A stretch of DNA of 64,000 bases from Altimarinus sp041659565. GTDB lineage: Bacteria > Patescibacteriota > Gracilibacteria > BD1-5 > UBA6164. The stretch lies in contig JBAZXZ010000004.1 in the NCBI GenBank assembly GCA_041659565.1, forward strand, positions 1 to 64,000, written 5' to 3'. Under the pieces are notes generated by a model. That model did not search any database. It worked only from the letters and a program-made list of their open reading frames with translations, and was not told the origin of the DNA. Of this stretch, positions 30,188 to 41,813 are shown piece by piece; position 1 is the stretch's first letter; each line of letters begins with the position of its first letter. Made by a program: the position numbers and the translations under genes.

Positions 30188-31579
30188 ATGAAAAAAATAA
30201 TTAGTTTAATAGTACTTACATTTGTAAGTATTCTAGGTGTTTCTGCAGATAATACTTGAACTTGAGTTAACTCTGCACCAGTCGCAGTTGATGATATAGC
30301 AACAACTAATGAATGAGTAGCAGTTAATATAAATGTGTTGTGAAATGATACAGATACAGACACAGGTACTACTTTGACGGTCTCTTTATTGTCAAATATA
30401 GTAAATTGATTTGCCACAATTACAGCATCTTGAAATGTTAGGTATACTCCTTTTACTGATTTTAATTGAACTTGAAGTTTTGATTATGTCGTAAGTAATT
30501 GAGCACTAACAGATATATGACATGTAGTTATAATTGTTAATCCAGTAAATGATTCACCAGTAGCAGTAGATGATACATTTACTATGGTGAAAAATACAAC
30601 AGTAGAAATAAATTTGGTATGAAATGATACAGATGTAGATGGAGATAATTTATTTATTTCATCATTGGGAGCTATAATTAATTGAACTTGAACAATAACA
30701 ACATCTAAAACTTGAGTTATATTTACTCCAAATACAGATTTTGTATGAACTATAATTTTTAGTTATGTTGTAAGTGATTGAATTTTAACAGATACTTGAA
30801 CTGTAACAGTAACTATAAATTCTGCAAATAGTTTACCAGTTGCAAATGATGATAAAATTAGTACATATTTAAATACCGAGAAAACTTTTGATCCAAGGAT
30901 TAATGATACAGATGCTAATTGAGATGTATTAACTATTATATGAAAAACAGATTGAATTCATGGTACTGTAAGTTTTTCTAGTACTTGAGTTACTTATAAA
31001 CCATATCAAGATTTCTATTGAAGTGATAGTTTTACATATACAATAAGTGATTGAAAATGATGAACAGACATTTGAACTGTAAAAGTAACAGTTATTCATA
31101 CTGATTATCACGATAAACCAGTTCAAAATGTTCAAAAAGAATTTATTGGTAAATTTAAAGAACTTAAGAATAGATATAGAAACCAAATGAATAATAGAGA
31201 ATATATAAGTTTAAAAAATGAATTAAGAAATCAATATCTTCTTAAACTAAAAGAAGTTACATGACAATGAAAACAATGAGAGCCACAAGAAAATGATATA
31301 AATGTAAAATATAAATATCAATGAAATTCATTTAAAATAATGTATAAAAATCAATATGAAATTAAATATTGAAACCAAATTTCTTCATTTAACGATGCAA
31401 AATTAAAAATTATTATTTGAAGAATAGATACTTTGATAAATGATATAAATAGTTGAAGTGATTATTCAGAACTAATAAAAGCTAAGTTAAATACTATGTT
31501 ATTAGCTCTTAGAGAATTAATTTTAGAAAATATGGATGATAGTGAATGAATAATTGATATTGATTCATTGTTTGAGTAG
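30188..31579 (+). CDS. Secreted cadherin-like/Ig-like repeat protein, 463 aa
   Basis: Signal peptide (MKKIISLIVLTFVSILGVSA). Three tandem beta-sandwich repeats of about 95 residues follow, each opening with PVAVDD or PVANDD and containing VLGNDTDTD/VGNDTDVDGD calcium-type loops, FTPNTDFVGT and SYVVSDG strands, as in VCBS/cadherin-like repeats of large bacterial adhesins. The last 130 residues are Lys/Glu/Asn-rich and helical. No cell-wall or membrane anchor is seen. It is likely a secreted or surface adhesion protein. A terminator follows. Confidence 0.82.
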
Positions 31580-31593
31580 CTAGGTTAATTTAT

Positions 31594-31626
31594 ATAAAGA
31601 GACTATAGAAATTATAGTCTCTTTAT
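31594..31626 (+). terminator. Rho-independent terminator
   Basis: TAAAGAGACTATA-GAAAT-TATAGTCTCTTTA. Confidence 0.88.
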
Positions 31627-31700
31627 TCTCTAGAAAAATCATTTTGAAAAATATTAAACTTATGTACAATTAAGATACTAAAATATTACAAGATAAATTT

Positions 31701-33377
31701 ATGTCAATAATTGAAGAATTAGAAAATAGTATAGATATTGTTGATTTGGTTTGAAAATATGCTAGACTGAAAAAAGTTTGAGCTAATTATAAGAGTCTTT
31801 GTCCTTTTCCTGGTCATAGCGAAAAGACACCGTCATTTGTTGTTAGTCCAAGTAAACAGATAGCTTATTGTTTTGGTTGTCATAAATGATGATGACCTAT
31901 TAAGTTTGTAATGGATATAGAAAATTGTGAATTCAAGGAGGCTGTGGAAATACTTTGAAACTTGACTGGAGTAAAGGTAAAATGATTTGAAAATATGAAA
32001 GACAAAGAAGTTATAAAAAATGAAAAAAATCTTTATACTCTTTATAAAGATATAGCAAATTATTATAAATCTAGTTTAAAAAAATATTCAGAAATACAAG
32101 AATATATAAAAGATAGGTGATTAAATGAAGAAAGTATAGATACTTTTTCACTATGATATAGTGATGATTGAATAAATTTGTATAATTATTTAAAAGAGAG
32201 ATGATATGATGATAATGTAATTCAAGAATCTCAAGTATTTTTAGATTTAGCAAAAAGAAGAGATAAATTTTTAGCAAGAGTTATATTTCCTATAAAAAAT
32301 CATAGATGAGATACTGTTGCTTTTGCTTGAAGAATTATTAATTCAGGAGAACCAAAATATTTAAATTCACCAGCTTCTAGAATATATGATAAATCAAATA
32401 TTCTTTATTGACTTTTTGAAGCGAGGCAAGAAATAACAAAAAAAGATTTTGTTATAATTACTGAATGATATATGGATACTATAAGTCTTCATCAATATGG
32501 TTTTAAAAATACTGTAGCAGTAAGTTGAACGGCTTTAACAGAAAAACATTTAATATTACTCAAGAGACTTACAAATAAAATCTATCTTTGTTTTGATAAT
32601 GATAAGGCATGAGAACAAGCAACAAGACTTAGTTTAGAGATACTCAAAAATAAATGATTTGAGGTAAAAATAATAGTTATGGAAGGTTGAAAAGATCCAG
32701 ATGAGCTTCTTAAATCATGAATAGATTTTAATGAATTTATAGAAAAAGCAGTTTCGCCAGTGGTATTTTTTATTAAAAAAAGTAAGTTTGATATAAAAAG
32801 TATAGATGATAAAAAAAATACTTTAAAAACAATTTTAGAGGTACTCAAAAGTTATAGTGATAATATAGAAAAGGACTTTTATATAAAAGAAATTTCTAAT
32901 CTTTTGGATATTCCCACAAAACTGATTTATGATGAATTAAATAAGATTCCAAACAAAAAAGAGGATTTGTGATGAGAAACTTCTCTCCAAATTACAAGCC
33001 AAGATTTTGCTATATCTTATATAATAATTGATAAAAAGCATAGAGAGCAAATAGGTAGAGAATTGATATTTTTAGATGATTTAGATTCTATTTTGAAAGA
33101 TGCTTTAAAAGAAGATAATTTTTTAAATAATTATACTTTAGAAAAAAAAGAATTGTATAGATGATTAGCTTTAGAAATGGAAGAGAGATTAATAGTTTTT
33201 ACACCTGAAAAGATAAAAGATGATATAAAAAAATTGTGTCAAAAAATCAATTCTGATATCTTTAAAAAAGAATCAGTAAAATTAAAAGATATGTTATTAC
33301 ACGATGGAAATAATTTAGAAGCATTGATTAAATACAACAATCTGATTAAAAAAGCTAAGGAAATGAAAATAGTGTAG
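31701..33377 (+). CDS. dnaG: DNA primase
   Basis: A 558-aa DnaG. The CHC2 zinc finger is CPFPGH...YCFGCHKGG (residues about 34-63). The catalytic core has ARVIFPIKNHRGDTVAFAGR, EPKYLNSP, then the TOPRIM domain with VIITEGYMDTISLHQYG and IYLCFDNDKAGEQA, GKDPDELL. The C-terminal helicase-binding part is divergent. It makes RNA primers at the fork. Glycines in the TOPRIM motifs are TGA. A 359-base spacer follows. Confidence 0.95.
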
Positions 33378-33736
33378 ATAGTGAAATAAATATTAAAATA
33401 TAGTAAATGTTTCAGTCAAGCCAAAAATGCAAAAAATATTTGATAAAACCAAATATAGCTTTAAAATTCTATTACTTAGAAAATAAAAAATAAATATGCT
33501 TAGCACAAGCTATAACAAGCAAGTAGATAATGGATTAAATTCTTTAAAAACAAGAGGATTATTTTTTTGTTTCATATGTATATGAAATGCGAGAAATAGT
33601 CCTTTTTTGATTCTTTAAAATACCACTAACTAGTACCGGTTCCTACATTTAGAAAGAAATAATATAATTTTAAGTACAAATATGTTAATTATGAGGAACC
33701 GGTACTTTTTAAAACTTTAATAACTAACAATAATCT
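33378..33736. other. Intergenic region with a 13-bp inverted repeat
   Basis: No convincing gene; a 40-codon frame at 33496-33618 is open with TGA as Gly but has no other support. Near the pilin-like gene two perfect 13-base arms, AGTACCGGTTCCT (33632-33644) and AGGAACCGGTACT (33694-33706), are separated by 49 bases. They may form an operator or a large stem-loop in the leader. Confidence 0.55.
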
Positions 33737-35989
33737 ATGAAAAATAAAAAAGCCTTCACCCTCGTAGAATTAATCGTAGTAATCACAATCCTAGCAATTC
33801 TATGAACAATCGCCTTTATATCATTTCAAAACTATTCAAAAAATTCAAGAGATTGAGTAAGAGTAGCAGATATAAATAGTATAAAAAAGACACTAGAATT
33901 ATTCATAACAGAAAAATGATTCTATCCAATGCCAGATAATGGAACCCAAATAACATATAGCTGAGCAACAGCATGGGTACAATGAACAGTATGAGATAAT
34001 GTAATAATAAACCTATGAAGAATCAATAAAAAGCCAACAGACCCATTAACAAACAATGAATATACATATAGTGTAACAAACTCAAAAACAGAATATCAAC
34101 TATCATATGTAACAGAAGAATGATTAGCATACAATGTACCATTAACAAACCAGGCAAATGCAGCAACAACAAAGAAAGCACTAGCAAAAGTAACGGGAAC
34201 CTATAATGAAAAAATACTAAAAGTAGCAACATGAACAACTACATATATACTAGCAGTACCAACAATAATAAATGCTAATCTAAATGATACAAACTTACAA
34301 AGTATAATAGATAATAAAGAATTAGTATATAATAACTATTCAAATCTACCAGACTCATACAAAAACCTATGATATACAATGACATGATGATTTGAATTTT
34401 CACCTATATCAAACAATATAGTAGTATATAGCTGAACAATAGACTCATCAATAAAAACAGAAACAGAAAAACTAATATTTCTAAATAACCTTAAAACAAT
34501 ATATAAAGATACAATACTAAATCAAGAACCAATATATACAGAAATAATAAACTCAGATACAGTAATTAATCCAGCACAAGCAATAACTCTAGTAGATACA
34601 TATATAACAAATAATGTGTGATGAATAACAGGAGTCCCATCAGTAATAACATATTGATGTGCACCACAACCAAGCTATACAGATGCAATATTTACAGCTT
34701 GAACACCAACACTAGTAAATCAAACATGGCAAAATACAACTAATACAAATCCATGTTATTGGACTTGCTGAACATGAAAAGTACTAGTATGAGAACAATG
34801 TGTACAAGAAACATGTGCATGAACTACTCCAGATTGAACAACAAAAATATCAAATGCAACAAGTGCAGCATGATGAATATGGCACTATAGTACAACACCA
34901 TGAGTATGTACATATAACTGTAATACAACTTACCATACAGAAGATAGTGGAACAACATGTGTATCAGATACTAGAACTTGTACTATACTAAATTGAATAT
35001 GACAACAAACTCGGAATTGAAGTAGTCGGTTAACTTGTACTCCAATATCTTGTGATCCAAACTATAGTTCAAATGGAACTACTTGTGAATTAAATACATG
35101 TGTGACACAACCAATCTATACAAATGCTACATATACAGTATGAACACCAACCCAAGTAAATCAACCACGGCAAAACTCAACAAATACAAATCCATGTTAT
35201 TATACTTGTATAAATTGATATACATGAAGTGATTGTAGTGTGCCAACATTTCTAACAAACTGTACTTGAAGTTCACAATTTATATATACAGATGCAACAT
35301 GAATTGAAATATGAAGAGTAAATAACGCTTGAACAACAATTTCTTGAAATCCATTAACATTAACATGTGCATGACATATAATAGTATGTACTGGGAATAA
35401 TACATGATATGTACTCCAAGCATGTAATTTGTGATCATCTACTGTATGAGCTACAAATACATTTGCTTCATATGGTAATCGGTATCAATGGTGAAGAAAT
35501 AAATGATTTACTTGAACAGTTACACAACAAGCTACACAAATACCAAATGCAAGTTATAATCCACTAAATGATACATACTGATTTGTATGGAATTCAAATT
35601 TAAGTAGTTACAGAATTGACTGGATAGTAACACAAGATGATAACTTATGGGGAAACACAACAAATACAAGTATAGCAAGACAATGACCATGTTCTATAGG
35701 TTACCATGTACCAAGTCAACCTGAATGGGTAGCAATACATGCTATATGATGATGGGGAACTACCTTATGAACAGCATTATCAAATACACTTAAACTGCCT
35801 TTTGCAGGTCGCCGTGTTCGGGATAATGGTACTATGACCGGTCAGGGGGCTTTCGGTGGTTATTGGTCATCATCGCCTTATGAAAGTGGGACTTATGGGT
35901 ATTATCTGTACTTCTTTTCTACAAGTCTCTGGCCTATTGATTTACATTATCGTGCTACCGGGTTCTCTGTTAGGTGTATTAAGAACTAA
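33737..35989 (+). CDS. Large pilin-like surface protein with FISUMP-type C-terminal domain, 750 aa
   Basis: Starts MKNKKAFTLVELIVVITILA, a type IV prepilin leader and helix. A pseudopilin-like part follows, then Cys-rich repeats (CTYNCNTTYHTEDSGTTC, CYYTCINGYTGSDC), then a C-terminal FISUMP/C-type-lectin-like domain with GYHVPSQPEWVAIHAIGGWG, KLPFAGRRV, GGYWSSSP and GFSVRCIKN. Until about 35790 nearly all glycines are TGA; the last 66 codons use only GGN glycine and CGN arginine, an abrupt change. It should be processed by the prepilin peptidase at 49732 and displayed on the surface. The C-terminal part is a candidate hypervariable ligand-binding site. Confidence 0.85.
35791..35989 (+). other. 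Candidate variable region (diversity-generating retroelement target)
   Basis: The last 66 codons of the pilin-like gene. GC content and codon choice jump relative to the 2 kb before. The encoded segment has the GYWSSSP...GFSVRC frame of FISUMP/CLec domains, in which the variable residues lie between fixed ones. No reverse transcriptase or template repeat is seen in this window. Confidence 0.45.
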
Positions 35990-36023
35990 TTAATCTCTTT
36001 GTTCTCTTTGACTCTTTTTATTC

Positions 36024-36064
36024 TTAATCTCCAAAGTTTAATTTAGACTTTGGAGATTATTTTA
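36024..36064 (+). terminator. Rho-independent terminator
   Basis: AATCTCCAAAGT...ACTTTGGAGATT followed by a T-rich stretch. Confidence 0.85.
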
Positions 36065-36256
36065 TAAAAATTTGCATTTCATACTATTTTTAGTATGAAA
36101 TTTAGTATTTAATTCTTAAAATTAGTAAAAATGTATAATAGAATATTGTAAGAAAAAATCAAATAAAATATATTTTTATGATTTATGTAAAAATAATCTT
36201 TTGCAAAATAAAAAAAATAATTTAAACTAAAAAATATATAAATTAATACATAAACT

Positions 36257-36706
36257 ATGTACTGTCCAAAATGTAAAAGTGAAGATACTAGGGTTCTTGA
36301 TACAAGAATTGTTGAAAATGGTAAACTTGTTAAGAGAAAAAGGGAATGTGAAAATTGTTTTCATAAGTTTACTACTTTTGAGAGAATTGAGTTTCCTAAG
36401 TTTTTCGTGTTGAAAAATAATTGAAAAAAAGAATTTTATAATAGGGATAAATTAGAGGATTCTATAATAAAAGCTTGTAATAAAAGATATATAGATTTAG
36501 ATAAGATAGAGCAGATGATTATAGATTTAGAAAATTCTTGGGCATCAAATAAAAAAGCTATTTCAAGTAAGAGGATATGAAAAGATATATTGGAATGATT
36601 AAAAAAACTTGATGAAGTAGCATATATAAGGTATGCATCAGTTTATCATAATTTTACAAATAAAGATGATTTTTTAAATTTCATAAACAAAAAATGAGAA
36701 TCCTAA
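36257..36706 (+). CDS. nrdR: Transcriptional repressor NrdR
   Basis: A 149-aa NrdR: N-terminal zinc ribbon MYCPKCKSEDTRVLDTR...RKRECENCFHKFTTFERIE, then the ATP-cone with FFVLKNNGKKEFYNRDKLEDSIIKACNKR and AYIRYASVYHNFTNKDDFLNFI. It senses ATP/dATP and represses ribonucleotide reductase genes. Target-like boxes lie just before nrdD, 150 bases downstream. Separate terminator. Confidence 0.96.
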
Positions 36707-36805
36707 AATTCTACCTTATTGTACTATTAGAGTGAACAATTTTATTGGCTTCAAAAAACAAAAATAATGTCAAATTTATTTAAAAAAAAATGCCACAAAA
36801 ATAAT

Positions 36806-36842
36806 AAATACTAAAGTCAAGTTGAATTTAGTATTTTTTTTT
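36806..36842 (+). terminator. Terminator after nrdR
   Basis: AAATACTAAAGTC...GAATTTAGTATTTTTTTTT, imperfect stem with a long T run. Confidence 0.75.
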
Positions 36843-36859
36843 GATTTTTTATAAAAAAA

Positions 36860-36909
36860 TACTATATATAGTTATATGTTATATTATTTTTTACTATATA
36901 TAGTTATAT
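36860..36909 (+). promoter_or_regulatory. Tandem NrdR boxes upstream of nrdD
   Basis: Two identical palindromic 16-mers ACTATATATAGTTATA at 36861-36876 and 36893-36908, 32 bases apart (about three helix turns), right up to the nrdD start codon. Paired boxes of this type with this spacing are the known operator layout for NrdR. Confidence 0.8.
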
Positions 36910-36910
36910 T

Positions 36911-39097
36911 ATGAAATTCTTTAAAGCAAAAAAAAGGAACGGGAGCTTTGTTACATTTGATGAGGCTAAAATAGAAAAAGCAATTGAAAAAGCAATTGTT
37001 TCTGTTGGGTGAACTGATTTTTCTGAGGTTTCTGCTCTTACAAAAAAAGTTACAAAACTTTTACATAAAAAGATTTGAGAATCTATTCCAAATGTTGAGG
37101 ATATACAAGATTGTGTTGAGGAAATTTTGATAAAAGAATGACATGATAAAGTTGCTAAATCTTATATAATTTATCGTCAAAAAAGAAATGAATCAAGAAC
37201 TACTAGAGATGTAGCTGTTGATGTATGAAATACAATGCAGGAATATCTAAATAGATCTGATTGGAGAGTAAATGCTAATGCTAATTCTTGATATAGTTTA
37301 GGATGATTAATTCTTAATGTATCTTGAAAAGTTACAGCTAATTACTGGTTAAGTTATATTTATCCAAAAGAAATAGGAGAATTACACAGAAATTGAGATT
37401 ATCATATACATGATTTAGATATGTTTTCTGGATATTGTGCTTGATGGAGTTTAAGACAACTTTTAGAAGAATGATTTAATTGATTACCAAATAGATTAGA
37501 ATCTGCTCCACCAAAAAATCTACAATCTGTTGTAAATCAGATGATTAATTTTTTAGGAACTTTGCAAAATGAATGGGCTTGAGCTCAAGCATTTTCAAGT
37601 TTTGATACTTACCTAGCACCTTTTATACACAAATATAAAAGACATGTAGAAAATGAATTAGAAGAAGTAAATGCAAACTTTGGTAGTGAAAAGGAAAAGA
37701 AAAAATATATTTATGATAAGACTTATAGATATGTAGTTCAACAAATGCAGAATTTTATCTTTGGTTTAAATGTACCATCTAGATGGGGTACTCAAACTCC
37801 TTTTACAAATATAACTCTTGATTTACATTGTCCAGAAGATTTAAAAGATAAAGCTTTATTGCTTTGATGAATAAATGAGTGATATTATGAAAAAAAATAT
37901 GGGGAATTACAAGAAGAAATGGATATAATAAATAAAGCATTGATAGATGTATATACTGCTTGAGATGCAAAATGAAATGTATTTACTTTTCCAATTCCAA
38001 CATACAATATAACAGAAGATTTTGATCGGAATAGTGAAATAGTTAATTGAGTATTTGAGATGACAGCAAAATATGGAATTCCTTATTTTCAAAACTTTGT
38101 ATGAAGTCAATTTAAAAAGTGAAAAGATAAAAATTGAAAAACTATTAAAGTAAGAAATGAAGATGCTTATACTCCTGGAGCTGTTAGAAGTATGTGTTGT
38201 AGATTACAACTTGATTTAAAAGAACTTTTAAAAAGATGAAATTGACTTTTTTGATCAGCTGAAATGACAGGAAGTATATGAGTTGTAACTATAAATATGG
38301 CAAGAATTGGATATAGTTATAAATGAGATATGGAATGATTTAAATCAAGACTTTTATATCTTATGAATCAAGCTAAAACTTCTTTAGAATTAAAAAGAAA
38401 AGAATTAACTAAATGGTTAGATTTATGACTTTTCCCATATACAAAGAGATATTTACATAGTTTTAGAAATCATTTTTCAACTATTTGAATAAATTGAGTA
38501 AATGAAGCAATACTAAACTTTACAAATGGTAAAGATGATATATCAACAAAGCATTGAAAGAAAATGGCTTTAGACTTGATGGAATTTATGAGAACACAAT
38601 TAAAACAATACCAAGAAGAAACATGAAATTTATATAATTTAGAAGCAACTCCAGCTGAATGAACTACTTATAGATTTGCTCGTGAAGATAGAAAACAAAT
38701 TCCAGATATAATTCAAGCATGAACAGAAAAAGCTCCTTATTATACAAATTCTACTCAATTACCTGTTTGATTTACAGATGATGCATTTGAAGCTCTTGAT
38801 TATCAAGATGAGTTACAATGTAAATATACATGAGGAACAGTTTTACACCTTTATATGTGAGAAAAAATTACTGATTGAGAGGCTTGTAAAAATCTAGTAA
38901 GAAAAGTCCTGGAAAATTATAGATTGCCTTATATTACTATAACTCCAACATTCTCTATTTGTCCAAAACATGGTTATATATCTTGAGAACATGATTATTG
39001 TCCAAAATGTGATGAAGAAATTGGATATACATGAGAAATACAAGATAAAGAGACTAGAGAAATATATACAGCAAAGAAGACTAGTTTATTGAATTAG
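36911..39097 (+). CDS. nrdD: Anaerobic ribonucleoside-triphosphate reductase, catalytic subunit lacking the glycyl-radical tail
   Basis: A 728-aa class III RNR. ATP-cone at residues 1-100 (FKAKKRNGSFVTFDEAKIEKAIEKAI). The barrel shows YWLSYIYPKEIGELHRNGDYHIHDLDMFSGYCAGWSLRQLL, NVPSRWGTQTPFTNITLDL, and NMARIGYSYKGD. Near the end are Cys pairs of the zinc site (CPKHGYISGEHDYCPKC), but the protein stops at TAG 39095-39097 with EIYTAKKTSLLN and has no RVxGYxRPV motif. That motif is on the separate ORF at 39184. Needs NrdG for activation. Expression is probably controlled by NrdR through the two boxes. Confidence 0.92.
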
Positions 39098-39183
39098 GTA
39101 GACTAAAAAAACAAAAATAAAAAAAGTTCTTAAGTACTATGTACTAAAACTAATCACTTGTTTATTTTTTAACTTTTATTATT

Positions 39184-39387
39184 ATGGTAGCACCTGCAAC
39201 AAATTTAGAAAAAACTAATTTACAAAGAACAAGATGTGAAATTTATACAAGAGTTATGTGATATTTTAGACCAGTTACTAATTTCAATACTTGAAAAAAA
39301 TCAGAATTTTATTCAAGAACTTATTTTAATGAATGAAAAAGTTTTAATTCAAATTTTATTGATTGTTATTCTTGCAAAGAATGTTAA
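39184..39387 (+). CDS. Separate glycyl-radical domain of class III RNR, 67 aa
   Basis: The 67 residues match the missing C-terminus of NrdD: CEIYTRVMGYFRPVTNFNTGKKSEFYSRTYF, ending in CYSCKEC. The radical-bearing glycine is residue 26 in RVMGYFRPV and is encoded by TGA (39259-39261). It is in a different frame from nrdD, has its own ATG, and lies 86 bases after the nrdD stop, so it is a separate polypeptide, similar in idea to the GrcA spare-part protein of pyruvate formate-lyase. Its st op TAA overlaps the ATG of nrdG (ATGTTAA), implying translational coupling to the activase. Confidence 0.85.
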
Positions 39388-40088
39388 TTTCAGCCATACA
39401 AAAAACCACATTATTAGATTATCCATGAAAAGTAGCTTGTATAATATTTACTACTTGATGTAATTTAAGGTGTGGTTTTTGTTATAATAGTGAGTTTGTA
39501 TTGCCTGAAAAAATTAAAGAAATAAAAGACTTTATACCTGAAAAAATATTTTTTAATTTTTTGAAAACAAAAGTGTGAATACTTGATTGAGTTGTCATTT
39601 GTTGATGAGAACCTACAATTAATAAAGATTTATATGATTTTTGTAAAAGTATAAAAGAATTATGATTTTTAGTTAAACTTGATACAAATTGACAAAATTC
39701 AAAAATTTTAAAAAAATTATTAGATGATAAACTAGTTGATTATATTGCTATGGATATAAAAAATTCATTTGGTAAATATAATTTAACAACAGGTGTTACG
39801 GAAGATTTAGAAAATTATAAAGAAAGTATAGAAATAATAAAAAACTCAGATATTGATTATGAATTTAGAACAACTTTAGTTAAATGACTTCATACAAAAG
39901 AAGATATGTTAGAAATTGCTAAAACTTTATCTGGTGCTAGGAAATATTTTTTACAAAATTTTAAATGATGAAAAACACTAGATAAAGATTTTGTGTGAAA
40001 AAGTTTTATAGTTGATGAATTGAGACAATTCAAAAAAATTTGTTTACCTAGTATTGAAAATGTATTTATAAGAGAGTATGATAAATAA
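39381..40088 (+). CDS. nrdG: Anaerobic RNR activating protein (radical SAM, NrdG type)
   Basis: A 235-aa radical SAM protein. It has QKTTLLDYPGKVACIIFTTGCNLRCGFCYNSEFVLP with the C-x3-C-x2-C cluster motif, then ILDGVVICGGEPTINKDLYDFC with the GGE motif, and LVKLDTNGQNS. It generates the glycyl radical using SAM and a [4Fe-4S] cluster. ATG at 39381 overlaps the stop of the glycyl-radical ORF. The order nrdR, nrdD, radical domain, nrdG makes one pathway block. Confidence 0.9.
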
Positions 40089-40106
40089 TTTATAATTCTT
40101 TATTTT

Positions 40107-41003
40107 ATGAAAAGAGCTGATATAAAAGTATGATTTGCATGTAACAATATGTGCTCTTTTTGTGTGCAATGAGATAAGAGAACCAAATATCCTCCTAGAA
40201 GTATTGAAGAAATAAAAAAAATACTTGAAAATGAATTTAAAAATTGATCTAGATGAGTTGTTTTTACTTGATGAGAACCAACTATTCATAAGGACTTAAC
40301 AAAAGCTGTAATTTATGCAAAAAAGCTATGATTTCAACAAATACAGATTCAATCAAATTGAAGAAATTTTGCTAATTTAGACTATGTAAAAGAATTGATT
40401 AATGCTTGAGTTACTGAGTTTGGACCATCTATTCATTGATTTAAGAAAGAAACTCATGATAAGCAAGTATGAGCTGTATGAGCATGGGAACAAGTTATTA
40501 AAGGGCTTATAAATTTAAAAAACCTAAATCAGCTGGTTATAATAAATTCAGTAATTACAAAATCAAATTATAAAGAAATCCCAGAATTAGCTTCACTACT
40601 TGTAAAACTATGAGTTAATCAATTTCAATTTGCTTTTGTTCATATACTATGAAGTGCAGATAAAAATAAAGACATTGTAGTTCCAAAAAAATCAGATGCT
40701 ATTCCATATATAAAAAAAGGTTTAGATATATGAAAAAATGCTTGAATTATATGCATGACTGAGGCTATTCCTTTTTGTCTTATGCAGTGATATGAGTGGG
40801 CAATTGCTGAGTATAATTTTATGCCTGAAACTACTGTTGTTGATGCTGAGTGTAGAACCGAAAGTTATGCTGATTATAGGTGGAATGAATGAAAAGCAAA
40901 AAGGGAAGAATGTAAAAGTTGTAGTAAATATAAAATTTGTGAATGACCATGGAAAGAATATCCGTTAATTTATGGTTGGGATGAGTTTCAGTCAATAAAA
41001 TAA
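40107..41003 (+). CDS. Radical SAM protein with C-terminal Cys cluster, 298 aa
   Basis: N-terminal radical SAM motif VGFACNNMCSFCVQGDK (C-x3-C-x2-C), VVFTGGEPTIHKDL, and QIQSNGRNFANL. The C-terminus has an additional Cys group (AECRTESYADYR...REECKSCSKYKICEGPWKEYP), like SPASM/twitch proteins that bind a second cluster. Substrate unknown; peptide or RNA modification are both possible. It follows nrdG after 18 bases and probably shares its transcript, but a direct role in RNR is not implied. Confidence 0.82.
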
Positions 41004-41040
41004 AAGAAATATAGTATTTACTCTATTTCTTTTATTTTAT
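40995..41040. terminator. Bidirectional terminator
   Basis: AAATAAAAGAAATATAG...CTATTTCTTTTATTT between convergent genes; it overlaps the stop of the minus-strand gene. Confidence 0.8.
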
Positions 41041-41593
41041 CATCTTTATTTATGATATATCTATTTTTTCTTTCTGTAACAATTTTTAGTTTTTTTTCTT
41101 TTATTAATGATATAAATTTTTGAGGACTGGGTATAAAATAAAGTCTTTTTGTATTTTCCATTTTTTCTGTTTGTTGTTGTTCTATAATAACTGTTCAATA
41201 ATTAAATATATTTGCCACCAATCAATGAGAAAAAGAATCTATACTCATTACTCTATAGAGATCTAATACTTCTACATCATCTTTTAATAATAATGTAGAT
41301 CTAATAAAAATGATTTCCTCATTGGTTATTATTATAAGTTTATTTAGGTATTCTATAATATATACTATAAATCCTATAAAAGCATAATTTACTAACATAA
41401 AACAAATACCAAAAACTATATAATTAATAGATGTTATATCTGCAGAAATAATGGCTCAGTATTTGAATTGTAACCAGTATAAAAAAAATGAAATAATAAG
41501 AAGAAATATAAATTTGGCAATTTTAAATAAAAGAAGTATAAAATGTCTTCTTATTATTATATAATGTTCATACTTTTCTATATAATGTACCAT
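41018..41593 (-). CDS. Membrane protein with PH-like domain, 191 aa
   Basis: Two hydrophobic helices in the N-terminal half (FLLLIISFFLYWLQF and the YIVFGICFMLVNYAFIGFIVYII region). The C-terminal cytosolic part (IITNEEIIFIRSTLLLKDDVEVLDLYRVMSIDS) resembles bacterial PH (bPH2) domains of small membrane proteins. Few glycines, two TGA. Function unknown. Its ATG lies 1 base behind the stop of the small upstream membrane gene, so they are co-transcribed. Confidence 0.6.
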
Positions 41594-41594
41594 A

Positions 41595-41813
41595 TTACAA
41601 TAATGTTAATATTAAAATAATTGATAATATAGTAAGAATTATAAAAAAGAATAAAATTACACTCATAACAAGTAAATAATTTTTATGTAAATAATTGATT
41701 CATATATTGTTTATATATTTATTTGTTAGATATTTTAATCTTTTATTGATAAGTATATATACAATTGATATGATTAAAACATAGGAAATTATAAAGATAA
41801 TTTTAACAAGCAT
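41595..41813 (-). CDS. Small membrane protein, 72 aa
   Basis: ATG at 41813, TAA at 41595-41597. Two hydrophobic segments (IIFIISYVLIISIVYIL and the C-terminal VILFFFIILTILSIILILTLL) joined by a basic loop. No family. Operon partner of the PH-like membrane protein. Confidence 0.6.

Noticed and set aside
33496..33618. Possible 40-aa ORF between dnaG and the pilin-like gene
   Set aside because: Open with TGA as glycine, but without operon context, start signal or recognisable sequence; it overlaps a hairpin-forming region.
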